A DNA stretch of 64,000 nucleotides from an uncultured Phycisphaerae bacterium (GTDB lineage: Bacteria > Planctomycetota > Phycisphaerae > Sedimentisphaerales > Anaerohalosphaeraceae), in the NCBI GenBank assembly GCA_937949545.1, contig CALEDR010000022.1, positions 24,002 to 88,001 on the forward strand. Reading direction: 5' to 3'. Numbering within the stretch: position 1 is the first letter of the stretch; each line of letters begins with the position of its first letter. Below the pieces are notes generated by a model that saw only the letters and a program-made list of their open reading frames with translations, did no database searches and had not been told where the DNA came from. Positions 17,554 to 26,602 of the stretch are shown in pieces. Both the position numbers and the translations under genes were made by a program.

Positions 17554-18038
17554 CAGACCCTGCTTTCGTAATCCGGCCGGCCCGCCCTTCGGATGAATCC
17601 TCTGTGCTGGGATTCGTCGAACGGACAGGTTTCTTCCGAATCGGAGAGCTGGCCGTCGCCCGGGAAGTCTTTTGTGAAGCCGTCAGCGGAAAGCCGGAAT
17701 GCACTTATCAATCCTATGTGGCAGAGCTGGAAAACAGGGTCGTCGGCTGGGTTTGCTTCGGACCGACTCCCTGCACCGTCGGCACCTTCGATATGTACTG
17801 GATCGCCGTGGACCCTCTCTTTCAGCGAAGAAGAATCGGCAGAAAGCTGAGCGAATTTGCCGAGGAAAAAATCCGCGGGCAAGACGGCCGCCTGATTATC
17901 GTCGAAACCTCCGGAACCCCGCGCTACGATGCTACCCGGGCCTTTTATGAGCAAAACGGCTATCTGCTGGCGGCGGAAGTCCCGGACTTTTACGCCCCCG
18001 GCGATTCCAAATGCATTTATCTGAAACCCCTTGTTTGA
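17550..18038 (+). CDS. GNAT-family N-acetyltransferase
   Basis: 162 residues. Typical GNAT motifs: FVIRPARPSDESSV at the N-terminus, MYWIAVDPLFQRRRIGRKL (the acetyl-CoA-binding motif A), and ATRAFYEQNGYLLAAEVPDFY (motif B). The start at 17550 overlaps the stop of the second ATP-grasp gene, so it belongs to the same operon. In the known N-epsilon-acetyl-beta-lysine pathway an aminomutase (AblA) is paired with an acetyltransferase (AblB); this protein is much shorter than AblB, so the chemistry may be related but the enzyme is not its evident orthologue. It ends six bases before a convergent gene. Confidence 0.88.
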   Translation: MTDPAFVIRPARPSDESSVLGFVERTGFFRIGELAVAREVFCEAVSGKPECTYQSYVAELENRVVGWVCFGPTPCTVGTFDMYWIAVDPLFQRRRIGRKLSEFAEEKIRGQDGRLIIVETSGTPRYDATRAFYEQNGYLLAAEVPDFYAPGDSKCIYLKPLV

Positions 18039-18044
18039 GCCCGC

Positions 18045-18626
18045 TTAAACCAGATCGCAGGCATCCGGCGGCATCCAGTGTGCATCCCGCCCTTCCCATT
18101 TGACGTTGCAGCCGATGGGATTGGTCAGCGGCTTTCGGACCGGCTGGCCCGCCAGCACATCCTCCATCGCATTCTCCAGGTCATTGACCGTGCTCCTGCT
18201 CGGGTCGCGGGGATTATCCAGTTCGCGGCCCGTATAAACCAGTTTTCGGTTTCGGTCAAACACATAAAAATGCGGGGTCCGCAGGGCCCCGTATTTTCGC
18301 GCCACATCCTGGGAACGGTCGTATAAATACGGCCAGGGAAATTTCTTTTCCTGCATCCGCCGAACCATATGCTCGAAGGAATCCTCCGGATACGTATTGG
18401 GGCTGTTGGAATTGATGGCGACAAACTTTGCTCCTCTGGGCAAAAACTTTTCCGCTGTGCGGCGGGTTACTTCTTCAGAACCGAGCACATACGGGCAATG
18501 GTTGCAGGTAAAGAAGATCACCAAAACCGGAGCGGAATCAAAATCATGCAGTGTATATGTTTTGCCGTCCGTTGCCGGCAGCGTAAAATCCGGAGCGGAC
18601 TCGCCTATTTTTAATGTAAAAGCCAT
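18045..18626 (-). CDS. AhpC/TSA-type thioredoxin-like protein
   Basis: 193 residues from the ATG at 18626 (MAFTLKIGE), which has AAGGAGA correctly spaced upstream. Thioredoxin fold: [17 protein letters not shown], a redox motif FTCNHCPYV (C-x2-C), then [21 protein letters not shown] with the cis-Pro loop. The family catalyses thiol-disulfide or peroxide chemistry; no export signal is seen, so it should be cytoplasmic. It runs convergent to the acetyltransferase operon and divergent from the next gene. Confidence 0.88.
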   Translation of the reverse strand: MAFTLKIGESAPDFTLPATDGKTYTLHDFDSAPVLVIFFTCNHCPYVLGSEEVTRRTAEKFLPRGAKFVAINSNSPNTYPEDSFEHMVRRMQEKKFPWPYLYDRSQDVARKYGALRTPHFYVFDRNRKLVYTGRELDNPRDPSRSTVNDLENAMEDVLAGQPVRKPLTNPIGCNVKWEGRDAHWMPPDACDLV

Positions 18627-18742
18627 ATTTTTAATCTCCTTTCCGAACAAATTCGTCTCTTGAATACTACAAATGAAAGAACCGCCGGGTTCTGCCCAAA
18701 CAGACCGCGGGCATCAGATATTTTTCGGAAGGGAAAAGACCG

Positions 18743-19141
18743 GTGGACTGGAAAACCTATTTTGAGAGCACCGAAGGGGTCGGCATTCTCGCTACGGCGG
18801 ATAAATCCGGAAATGTCAATGCGGCCGTTTTTGCCCGTCCTCACGTCCAGCCGGACGGACGAATTGCATTCATTATGCAGCCGCAGTTAAGCTATGCCAA
18901 TATTCAAATCAATCCGAAAGCCATGTATCTGTTTCTCGAAAAAGGAGAGGGCTACAAAGGCCATCGGCTGTATTTGGTCAAAGAGCGGGAAGAAGGCGAC
19001 CCGGCCGTCATTCAATCGATGCGGCGCTGCCGTCAGAAAAACCGATCGCTAACCCAGGAGCGGGCCCGACTGGTCTTTTTCCGTATTGACCATACTCGAC
19101 CTTTAATTGGGAATACAGCCGCTTTTGAAGAGTATCTTTGA
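18743..19141 (+). CDS. Pyridoxamine 5'-phosphate oxidase-related FMN-binding protein
   Basis: 132 residues. Split-barrel fold features: GILATADKSGNVNAAVFARP, IAFIMQPQLSYANIQINPKAMYLFLEKGEGYKGHRLYL. Proteins of this family bind flavin and often act in stress or detoxification. It has no close partner in the window except the divergent thioredoxin-like gene, with which it shares a short promoter region (18627-18742). Confidence 0.8.
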   Translation: MDWKTYFESTEGVGILATADKSGNVNAAVFARPHVQPDGRIAFIMQPQLSYANIQINPKAMYLFLEKGEGYKGHRLYLVKEREEGDPAVIQSMRRCRQKNRSLTQERARLVFFRIDHTRPLIGNTAAFEEYL

Positions 19142-19421
19142 AATCTGAATCAAATAACCAATACCAGGCTTTTTCCGCAACAGCAACTTTCAACGGGGGT
19201 AATCATTCCCGACCCCCGGAACAGGAGATTGTAAAAGATTCAATTCTCCAAAAACCCTGTTTCCTCCTCGGCAAGCACGATTTGAATGGTTTTTTAAATT
19301 GCATTTTTGACACATCTCCGTCAAAATAGGCAAAATAAACCTTTGAACCGCTTCGAAAATCTATCAAAATTTTTTTGCGTTCTTCTTCCTGCAAACAAAA
19401 ATCTTCTTTACGGAGAGAGGT

Positions 19422-20969
19422 ATGAAAAACAAAGCCATTCTGCGGTGTCTTCTCTTGTCAACATTGTTCAGTCTTTGCGCTCTTGCGTCCGGGGCGGAAA
19501 AAATTGTCAGCCGTCCGGTGGATTGGCGGGCGCCGGGCGGGGGAAGGATTCCAGAAGTCCGTTTTCGAGTTCGGGAAGAACCGGCGGCCGAAGAACAACT
19601 CCCCAAGGCTCTCAGTCTGCCCGCCGCTCATGTGATAGACTCCCCTCCGATTGACGGCTTCGTCCCATGGATTGTCATCACCACCACGAATCGCCGGCTG
19701 GCCGACCTCGAGCTGGACGCCGTCCCATCGGCCGCCGTTGTGGGACAATTCACAGCCGCCAACTGGCAGCGGGATTTCGCCGTCGGCATTTTTGATACCG
19801 GAGCCAGCGCCCATGTCCTCAGCTACGCCGCCTCCGCGGTTCTGCGGCTGAACAACAGAACCTATCTGACCAACAATACCATCACGATAGCCGGCGTAAC
19901 CGGCTCCGTCGATGCCTATGTCAGTTATCCGCTGGGACTGTTTATGGGCGGTCTGAATCTGCTGGAACCCAACCAGACTCCGGACCGGGAGGCCCGTCTG
20001 CCCTCTACAGCCGGAATGGTGGGGGAATACAATGTATCCGTGCTGGTGGGGCAAAATCCGGGCACGAATCCGGATCTGGTAACCGCCGTCGGAACTCCGA
20101 TGAGCGTCTTTTGGACGACGGTGATTCGCAATGACCAGCCGGTGACATCCGTTTATAAGGGCCAGAGCTATACGGGGCCTTCGCTGACCTTCTATCCCGC
20201 CGGCGACCAGAATGCCCCGCGATTTCGAAACCGCGTCCCGCTGGAACTGCGCCCGCTGGGGGCCGCCGCCGTTCAATATGTTCCATTCAGCACAGAGGAT
20301 ATTTTTAATTTTGATTTCAGCCCGTCCAGTCCGTCGGTCATCATTGGAACAGGTTCTCAGTCTTTGTTCTTTGTTCACAGTGTGGATTTGACGGAAGGCG
20401 GGCGGTCGGCCATCGACCGAAGCCGGTTTATGCTCGATACCGGAGCGCAAATCACTGTCATCGGAGACCGGATTGCCGCCCGGCTGGGGCTGGACCCGGA
20501 CAGATGGGAATTTCAAGTGCCGATTATCGGGGTGACCGGAGAGACCATCGAGGCGCCGGGCTACTACTTGGATTCCCTGAAGATTCCGGCCATCGGACAG
20601 TGGCTGGAATTTACGAATGTGCCGGTAGTCTGGCTGGAGATTTCCTCTCCGGAGGGCGGCAAACTGGACGGGGTCATCGGGATGAATCTGTTCACCGAAT
20701 ACAATCTGATTCTCCACGGCGGCGGGCTGTTTTTAGGGGACGACCCGGCGCTGGAGTTTGAACGGATTGTTCCGCCGCTGCGCGGGGATATTGCCCCGGC
20801 CGTTCGGGACGGCCGTGTGGATATGCTGGATTTGGCGGAATTCGGCCGGACGTGGCTGAGTGAAACCGGACAGGCCGGCTGGAATCCGGCAGCCGATTTT
20901 ATCAGCAGCGGACGAATCGATTTGGCGGACCTGGCTGTTCTGGCCGAACAATGGCTGGCTTCTCTGTAA
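19422..20969 (+). CDS. Secreted aspartic protease-like protein with dockerin-like C-terminal repeats
   Basis: 515 residues. A signal peptide (about 1-24) is followed by two retropepsin/pepsin-type active-site motifs: D125-TGAS (in VGIFDTGASA) and D339-TGAQ (in FMLDTGAQIT). The second is followed by the matching hydrophobic-hydrophobic-Gly element DGVIGMNLF. This looks like a single-chain two-lobe aspartic protease. The last 55 residues carry two dockerin-like or EF-hand-like repeats (DGRVDMLDLAEFGRTWL and SGRIDLADLAVLAEQWL), a tail common on exported planctomycete proteins. A good ribosome site (GGAGAGAG) precedes the ATG. It stands alone; the substrate is unknown. The upstream 280 bases hold a TTGACA (19307-19312) and GC-rich hairpins at 19194-19218. 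Confidence 0.8.
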   Translation: MKNKAILRCLLLSTLFSLCALASGAEKIVSRPVDWRAPGGGRIPEVRFRVREEPAAEEQLPKALSLPAAHVIDSPPIDGFVPWIVITTTNRRLADLELDAVPSAAVVGQFTAANWQRDFAVGIFDTGASAHVLSYAASAVLRLNNRTYLTNNTITIAGVTGSVDAYVSYPLGLFMGGLNLLEPNQTPDREARLPSTAGMVGEYNVSVLVGQNPGTNPDLVTAVGTPMSVFWTTVIRNDQPVTSVYKGQSYTGPSLTFYPAGDQNAPRFRNRVPLELRPLGAAAVQYVPFSTEDIFNFDFSPSSPSVIIGTGSQSLFFVHSVDLTEGGRSAIDRSRFMLDTGAQITVIGDRIAARLGLDPDRWEFQVPIIGVTGETIEAPGYYLDSLKIPAIGQWLEFTNVPVVWLEISSPEGGKLDGVIGMNLFTEYNLILHGGGLFLGDDPALEFERIVPPLRGDIAPAVRDGRVDMLDLAEFGRTWLSETGQAGWNPAADFISSGRIDLADLAVLAEQWLASL

Positions 20970-20978
20970 ACGAGACCT

Positions 20979-22409
20979 TCATCCGAGTGGACGGAGCGTA
21001 TGCAGCAGAATCGCCTGGCTGTCTTGTCCGGACAGCAGATCTCGTCCAGGCAGCAGGAGGACCTGCCGGCCGGGCTGTGCCCAGCCGTGTTTCAGAATCG
21101 TCTTTTCCGCATACTCGGTAAACTCCGCCAGGGTGCTCATAAACGGGCTGTGCACCCCGATGACTCCGTAATGAAGTCCCATCTGCTGATTGACCCGCTC
21201 ATCCGGACAGAACGATACGATGGGCACATCGATGCGTGCCTTGCTGAGCAGACGGGCCATGGTGCCGGTTTTGGTGGCCACGGCTACGAGCGCACAGGGA
21301 ATTTCATCGAGCATCTGAGCGACAGAGCGGGCAATGACCGACAGGGTCTTTAAGGCGGGGTCCGTTTCCATTCGCGGACGCGGCAGATTCAGCCGGTCCA
21401 GATACGCTTCCGTACTGCCGCAGACCTGATGAATCACCCGGGCGGCTTCAACCGGATATTTGCCTACGGAGGTCTCGCCGGACAGCATAATCGCATCGGC
21501 ATAATCCATCACGGCATTGGCAATATCCGACACCTCCGCCCGCGTCGGCCAGGGATGCTCAATCATCGACTGAAGAACCTGTGTCGCCACGATAACGGGC
21601 TTGCCGAACCGGCGGCATAAAGCGGTAATCCGCTTCTGAATCAGAGGCACTTGTTCGGCCGGCATTTCCACCCCCAAATCCCCGCGAGCCACCAACACGG
21701 CATCGGAGACCTGAACAATCTCCTCCAGGTTTTCCACCGCACGGGGTTTTTCAATCTTGGCGACGACTTTTATCGGGGAGTTTTTCCGCGACAGCGTCTG
21801 CCGCAGGTCGAGAATTTCCTGTGCTTTTTGAACAAAGCTGAGGGCCAGGTAGTCCAATTGATGTTCAACCGCCCAATCGATCCACTGCCGGTCGCGCGGC
21901 GTGATGGCGGGGATGCCCAAATCGGTATCCGGCAGGTTAACGCCTTTTCGGCTTCGGACAGGGCCGCCGACCAGCACGCGGCACTCAAGAATCTCGGCTT
22001 TTTTTCCAACAACCTGCAGAACAATCGCTCCGTCATCCAGCAGGATGCGCTGGCCGAGCTGAACACGGTCAATCAGTTCCGGCAGAGATGTAGAAAAGGC
22101 GTCAGGCCGTCCGACCTCCAGACGGCGATGAATCAAAACCGTCCGGCCGGGTTCAATCAGACCGCCGTCGGGGTCAATCGGACACAGGCGGATTTTGGGG
22201 CCGCACAAATCCCCCATCACGGAGACGGCAAACGGCACTTCCCGCGCCGCCGAGCGCACCGCCGCCAGCATCGACCGATGCGTATCGGGTTCTCCGTGCG
22301 AAAAATTCAGCCGAAACGTCCGTACTCCCGCATCCATCAGCTGCCGGACGGTCTTCACATCCGCCGAAGCCGGTCCCAGCGTGGCCACAATCGCCGTTTT
22401 GGTAATCAT
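20979..22409 (-). CDS. pyk: Pyruvate kinase
   Basis: 476 residues, the standard length. Clear motifs: TAIVATLGPAS at the N-terminus, RLNFSHG, MGDLCGPKIR, the active-site KIEKPRAVENLEEI and VARGDLGVEMP, and AIMLSGETSVGKYPVEA. It makes pyruvate and ATP from phosphoenolpyruvate. It is last in a minus-strand run with galE and hexokinase (46-base gap after hexokinase), so entry and exit steps of glycolysis are co-located. Confidence 0.96.
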   Translation of the reverse strand: MITKTAIVATLGPASADVKTVRQLMDAGVRTFRLNFSHGEPDTHRSMLAAVRSAAREVPFAVSVMGDLCGPKIRLCPIDPDGGLIEPGRTVLIHRRLEVGRPDAFSTSLPELIDRVQLGQRILLDDGAIVLQVVGKKAEILECRVLVGGPVRSRKGVNLPDTDLGIPAITPRDRQWIDWAVEHQLDYLALSFVQKAQEILDLRQTLSRKNSPIKVVAKIEKPRAVENLEEIVQVSDAVLVARGDLGVEMPAEQVPLIQKRITALCRRFGKPVIVATQVLQSMIEHPWPTRAEVSDIANAVMDYADAIMLSGETSVGKYPVEAARVIHQVCGSTEAYLDRLNLPRPRMETDPALKTLSVIARSVAQMLDEIPCALVAVATKTGTMARLLSKARIDVPIVSFCPDERVNQQMGLHYGVIGVHSPFMSTLAEFTEYAEKTILKHGWAQPGRQVLLLPGRDLLSGQDSQAILLHTLRPLG

Positions 22410-22455
22410 ACGAGTCCTTTCATCCTGAAAGCGGTCCCCCGGAAAACCGCCCTGT

Positions 22456-23799
22456 TTAATTCGTCAATCCGGCAATCGCCGCTCCGACCAGCGTCGCATT
22501 GTCCACGCTGACAATTTCGGTGAAAACCCCCTTTTTGTTTTCCAGATAGTCTTTCAGATAAAACTCCACGCGGCTTTTGAGGGACTTCATTTTGTAAAAC
22601 GTTGTGCCTTCCGCCACCATGCAAATCGGACGTGTGGGGTCTGTCCCCTGTCCGGACTGCAGGGCTGCACTGGACAGATTCAGGGCCGCCAGTTTCGCCG
22701 CCCGCTCCGTCAGGCGGTCCGCCAGTCCGTAAAGAATCTGCACGTCCTCCGGCCGGCCCTGCCGCACCGCCGCCGCCAGACGCCCCGTGCCGTAAGGGTG
22801 CTCCAGAAACTCATTCATCTCCTTGGTAGTCAGATTTTCCAGGGTTGACAGCGGCTCAGCGGCCTCCCGGCTGAAAAGCCCGTCTTTGCATGCCTGCGAA
22901 ATCACCAGCCCCAGCAGGCCCCCCAAATAGGCCCCCGAAATCATCTTCTCAAACCGCTGTGAACCGGGATTGACCGTGGACTTGTCAAATCGGATATCCA
23001 GTTTGCCGCGATGGCAATGACCGAAACCGCCGGATTCCGTGTTGATAATCTGGCTGCGGCTCCAATTCAAATCCTTTTTCTTGAGGATATTGGCGTTCTT
23101 TTCAATGTAGCAGCAGTTTGTCCCGGTTCCCAGAATAAAGCCGATCATTCCTCCAAAGATTCGGTTTTGATAGCCGCAGCCCGCCAAAAGGGTCGCCACC
23201 GTATCATTCAGCAGCACGATATGTTTCCGACCCAGTCCGGCGGCCTGAAGGGCCTCATTGAGCCGCTCGCCGATCATCTGACCGATGACCGACGGGGCTT
23301 TAATTTCTTTGGAAAAGCGGAGCAGCCGCCCGTCTTTATTCGGGTACATCTCCACCGGATACGAAAAGCAGAATCCCAGCCGCTCGGAGGCATCCCCGAT
23401 GTCGCGGAAATACCCGGCCATGATGCGGAAAAACTCCTCCGCTGAGACTTCTTTGTCGATGCCGGGCATGGAAAACAGCCTCAGATTCTCAAGAATCGGC
23501 CTTCTTTGCTCATCAAAAATCACTGTGGCGGCCCGGAAGTTGGTTCCGCCAGCATCCGCGACAATCACCCGCTGTCCGACCGGCACATCCGCATCTGCCT
23601 CCAGATAGGTCGGAATCATCTCCACCGTGCTTTTCTTTCCGGCAAGCCCTTTCTGCATCTCCGTCAGAAACCGGCCGACATTCTCCTCAAAATCCACATC
23701 AAGGACATCCATTTCATAGTCCCGAAGGAAACGAATCACTTGCCGGCGGACCGATTTCGGATGGACCGGCCCGGACTTTTCTGTTCTCTTGCTGCCCAA
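22456..23799 (-). CDS. Hexokinase of the eukaryotic type
   Basis: 447 residues. Two-lobed hexokinase family: VADAGGTNFRAATVIF (phosphate loop), LGFCFSYPVE, catalytic Asp in VLLNDTVATLLAG, and IGFILGTGTNCCYIEKN. This is the large yeast/animal-type hexokinase rather than bacterial glucokinase or ROK kinase. The start is a TTG at 23799, chosen because GGAGG lies eight bases upstream and the frame then covers the whole family N-terminus. It would phosphorylate glucose or other hexoses. It is between galE (68-base gap) and pyk. Confidence 0.9.
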   Translation of the reverse strand: MGSKRTEKSGPVHPKSVRRQVIRFLRDYEMDVLDVDFEENVGRFLTEMQKGLAGKKSTVEMIPTYLEADADVPVGQRVIVADAGGTNFRAATVIFDEQRRPILENLRLFSMPGIDKEVSAEEFFRIMAGYFRDIGDASERLGFCFSYPVEMYPNKDGRLLRFSKEIKAPSVIGQMIGERLNEALQAAGLGRKHIVLLNDTVATLLAGCGYQNRIFGGMIGFILGTGTNCCYIEKNANILKKKDLNWSRSQIINTESGGFGHCHRGKLDIRFDKSTVNPGSQRFEKMISGAYLGGLLGLVISQACKDGLFSREAAEPLSTLENLTTKEMNEFLEHPYGTGRLAAAVRQGRPEDVQILYGLADRLTERAAKLAALNLSSAALQSGQGTDPTRPICMVAEGTTFYKMKSLKSRVEFYLKDYLENKKGVFTEIVSVDNATLVGAAIAGLTN

Positions 23800-23867
23800 G
23801 ATTTCATCCTCCTGACTGAAATACTCCGTAACCCGTCAGCCGCCCGCGGCGATTTGCCGTCCCTGCT

Positions 23868-24851
23868 TCAGGATTTGTATCCGTTCGGATGCGCTGTATG
23901 AAACTTCCAGGCGCTTTCGACGATGGTTTCCAGCTCCGGATATCGGGTCTTCCATTCCAATTCGCGGACGGCGCGGGAGGCGTCGGCTGTGAGCACCGGC
24001 GGGTCGCCCGGTCGGCGGGACGCCTCTTCCACCCGAAACGAACGCCCCGATACCTGCCGCACCGTGTCAATCACCTGACGGACGGAATACCCGGTTCCGC
24101 TGCCCAGGTTGTACACGAGCTCCCGCTGGTCCGCCAGCCGCTCCAGAGCCAGCAGATGCGCTGAACACAAATCCTCCACATGGATATAATCGCGAATGCA
24201 CGTGCCGTCTGGCGTCGGATAATCCGTCCCGTAAATCTTAATGGACGGACGTTTTCCCATCGCCGCCTGAATAATCAGCGGAATCAGGTGGGATTCGGGC
24301 CGATGGTCTTCGCCGAATTGGGCGTCAAAGCCCGCCCCGCACGCATTGAAATAGCGAAGCGCGGCATAGCGAAGCCGGCCGGTCTGACACTGAAAATGAC
24401 ACATCCGCTCTACAGCCCATTTGGTTTCTCCGTAGGGATTGATGGGGTCTTTCGGCAGGTCTTCCGGTATCGGAATTGTCCGCGGCATTCCATATACGGC
24501 CGCTGTGCTGCTGAAGACGAACTTCTCCACCCCCGCCTTCTCCATTGCCTCCAGCAGCGTGCATGTTCGGCTCACATTGTTGTCATAATAGCGAAGCGGC
24601 GCTTCGACCGACTCGCCGACCTCGATAAAGGCCGCAAAATGCATCACGGCTTCGATTCGATGCTTTTTCAGAACCTCGACCGTAAACTCCAGATTCCCGA
24701 AATCCCCCTGCACAAACTCCGCACTTCGCACGGCGGCTCGATGTCCCTTGCTCAGATTGTCCAGCACAACCGGACGATGTCCCGCCCGAGCCAGCATCTC
24801 GGTCATATTGCTGCCGATATAGCCGGCCCCGCCGCACACCAGAATATTCAT
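23868..24851 (-). CDS. galE: UDP-glucose 4-epimerase
   Basis: 327 residues from the ATG at 24851 (MNILVCGGAGYIGSNM), preceded by AGGAAAG. Extended short-chain dehydrogenase: G-x2-G-x2-G at the N-terminus, catalytic SSTAAVYG and Y-x3-K in NPYGETKWAVE, ALRYFNACG, and RDYIHVEDLCSAHLLAL. It interconverts UDP-glucose and UDP-galactose. The start overlaps the stop of the upstream lipoprotein gene (ATGA). Confidence 0.94.
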   Translation of the reverse strand: MNILVCGGAGYIGSNMTEMLARAGHRPVVLDNLSKGHRAAVRSAEFVQGDFGNLEFTVEVLKKHRIEAVMHFAAFIEVGESVEAPLRYYDNNVSRTCTLLEAMEKAGVEKFVFSSTAAVYGMPRTIPIPEDLPKDPINPYGETKWAVERMCHFQCQTGRLRYAALRYFNACGAGFDAQFGEDHRPESHLIPLIIQAAMGKRPSIKIYGTDYPTPDGTCIRDYIHVEDLCSAHLLALERLADQRELVYNLGSGTGYSVRQVIDTVRQVSGRSFRVEEASRRPGDPPVLTADASRAVRELEWKTRYPELETIVESAWKFHTAHPNGYKS

Positions 24852-25417
24852 TTCTTTCCTCCGTGAGAAACCGACTTCTGAATCGAACGAAGAATTTTCT
24901 TTTCCAGCCGGGGGTCCGTCCCCAGATAGACCCATTCGGCCTGCGCCAGCACCTGCCCTCTCATCTGAAGAGATTGTCCGCGGCCGTCGCTGTCCGTGAC
25001 GTACCCGCCCGCCCTGCTTCTGCCCTCCAGCGGCTGGTCCGGCACACTCAGCCGCCGTACCAGGACACGGCAGTTGACGCAGACCTGACTGCCTTCGGCC
25101 TCCATCCGAACCTCAGCAATCCGCTGAAGACTGTGCAGACTGGCTTCTGCTGTGCCGGACAGGCCCGCATTATCTGCCCGCCAGAACTCAAAAAACTGAG
25201 CCCCTCGAAGCGGGAATGTAATAATTTGCCCCGCCCGAACATCAGATTTCTCAATGGCAAACTGCATCCGGGTCAGGGTGCGCTCGGCCGCCGAAAAAAC
25301 CTGGTCCATCGATACCGGCTCCAGACAAATCGGTTCCGTCGGTTCCGTCGGTTGGGTCGATGCGCAGCCCGCCAGCAGCCCCAGCACAAGCCCGAGCCAT
25401 ATCTTTTTCTGTTTCAT
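24848..25417 (-). CDS. Lipoprotein of unknown function
   Basis: 189 residues from the ATG at 25417 (MKQKKIWLGLVLG), which has GGGAGACAGGT upstream. The signal ends in a perfect lipobox (LLAGC), then a short Thr/Pro/Glu repeat encoded by a small tandem DNA repeat near 25331-25350. The mature part is mixed alpha/beta with VFSAAERTLTRMQFAIEKSD. It resembles lipoproteins of planctomycetes that I cannot place in a named family. It is coupled to galE by an ATGA overlap, so it is probably expressed with the sugar genes. Confidence 0.8.
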   Translation of the reverse strand: MKQKKIWLGLVLGLLAGCASTQPTEPTEPICLEPVSMDQVFSAAERTLTRMQFAIEKSDVRAGQIITFPLRGAQFFEFWRADNAGLSGTAEASLHSLQRIAEVRMEAEGSQVCVNCRVLVRRLSVPDQPLEGRSRAGGYVTDSDGRGQSLQMRGQVLAQAEWVYLGTDPRLEKKILRSIQKSVSHGGKK

Positions 25418-25553
25418 ACCTGTCTCCCTGTAAGTTGATGCAAAATTGTATCCGGAATCCTCTCTTTTCTCAAGCCTCGTTTTGTTTTTTCCATTCGGAT
25501 CAACCTCATTCAACCTCCGGGCAAGCTCCGGACGATATGAAAGGAGAAAGATT

Positions 25554-26486
25554 ATGCTGAACGTCCAAATTCAAAATCTTCGCCAGCGTCTGGCCGAGCA
25601 ACCCCTCGGAAAGACCGTCGAGTCATTTCTCGACTATCTGATTGTTGAGGCGGGGCTGGCCTCCAACACCGTTTTGGCCTACGGCAGGGATCTGCTGGAG
25701 TTTGCCCAGTTTTGCCGCAGCCGAAATATTCATCGGCTCCAGGATATTCAGCCGTCCGTCGTTTCCCAATATCTGCACACCCGCCGGGGTCTTTCGGAGG
25801 CGTCCCTGAGCCGACATCTGGTTGCCGTCAAAATGATGCTCCGTTTTGCCGTACTGACAGGTCTCGTAAAAAACACCTTTATCGACACCCTCGAAAGTCC
25901 CAAACAATGGAAACGGCTGCCGGCCGTGTGCTCCAAGCAGCAAATCTTCGCTCTCCTCGATGCACCCGGTCCGGATGACCCGTATTGGCTTCGGGACAAA
26001 GCCGTTCTTGAACTGCTGTATGCCACGGGTGCCCGTGCCGCAGAGGTCGCCGCTCTGGAAATCAAAGATGTCAACCTGTCTGTCGGATATGTCCGCTGCT
26101 TCGGCAAAGGACGCAAGGAGCGCATTGTCCCTTTGAGCCGCGCAGCGGCACGGGCCGTTCAGGCCTATCTGGAAACCCTGCGCCCTCAGCTGGCCAAACC
26201 GTTCAGCGGCGCCGCCTTGTTTCTCTCGCGGACCGGCCGGCCTCTGGACCGTATCGAATTGTGGCGGATTGTCAAAAAATACGCCCGGCGGGCCGGTCTG
26301 CCGAAAAAGTTAAGCGTCCACACCCTCCGGCACTGTTTTGCCAGTCACCTGCTGGCCGGAGGCGTGGACCTCCGTTCGCTACAGGAAATGCTCGGACACG
26401 CCGACATCCGAACCACCCAGATTTACACCCACGTGGACCATGACCGCCTCAAAGCCATTCACCGAAAATTCCACCCGCGGCCGTAG
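25554..26486 (+). CDS. xerD: Tyrosine recombinase XerC/XerD type
   Basis: 310 residues from the ATG at 25554, with AAAGGAG upstream; the frame is open further upstream without coding character. N-terminal SAM-like core-binding domain (residues about 15-100), then catalytic domain with Arg in ATGARAAEVAAL, Lys in GKGRKERIVPL, H-x2-R in HTLRHCFASHLL, His in LGHADIRTTQIY and the nucleophile Tyr in the same segment. Length and lack of neighbouring mobile genes point to chromosome dimer resolution rather than an integrase. XerC versus XerD cannot be settled by eye, so the symbol is provisional. Confidence 0.85.
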   Translation: MLNVQIQNLRQRLAEQPLGKTVESFLDYLIVEAGLASNTVLAYGRDLLEFAQFCRSRNIHRLQDIQPSVVSQYLHTRRGLSEASLSRHLVAVKMMLRFAVLTGLVKNTFIDTLESPKQWKRLPAVCSKQQIFALLDAPGPDDPYWLRDKAVLELLYATGARAAEVAALEIKDVNLSVGYVRCFGKGRKERIVPLSRAAARAVQAYLETLRPQLAKPFSGAALFLSRTGRPLDRIELWRIVKKYARRAGLPKKLSVHTLRHCFASHLLAGGVDLRSLQEMLGHADIRTTQIYTHVDHDRLKAIHRKFHPRP

Positions 26487-26602
26487 CCGCCTTTGGCAAA
26501 ACCAACGATTGACAAATTCCTCCTGTTCGATTACCATAATTTATGAGGTAGCGGTCTTTGCACAGTGCAGGAACCAACAGAGCCCCTCCAGGGAGAGAAA
26601 AA

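Noticed and set aside
25554..26486. Integrase of a mobile element
   Set aside because: Standard XerC/D length and motifs, no attachment repeats, tRNA or phage genes nearby.
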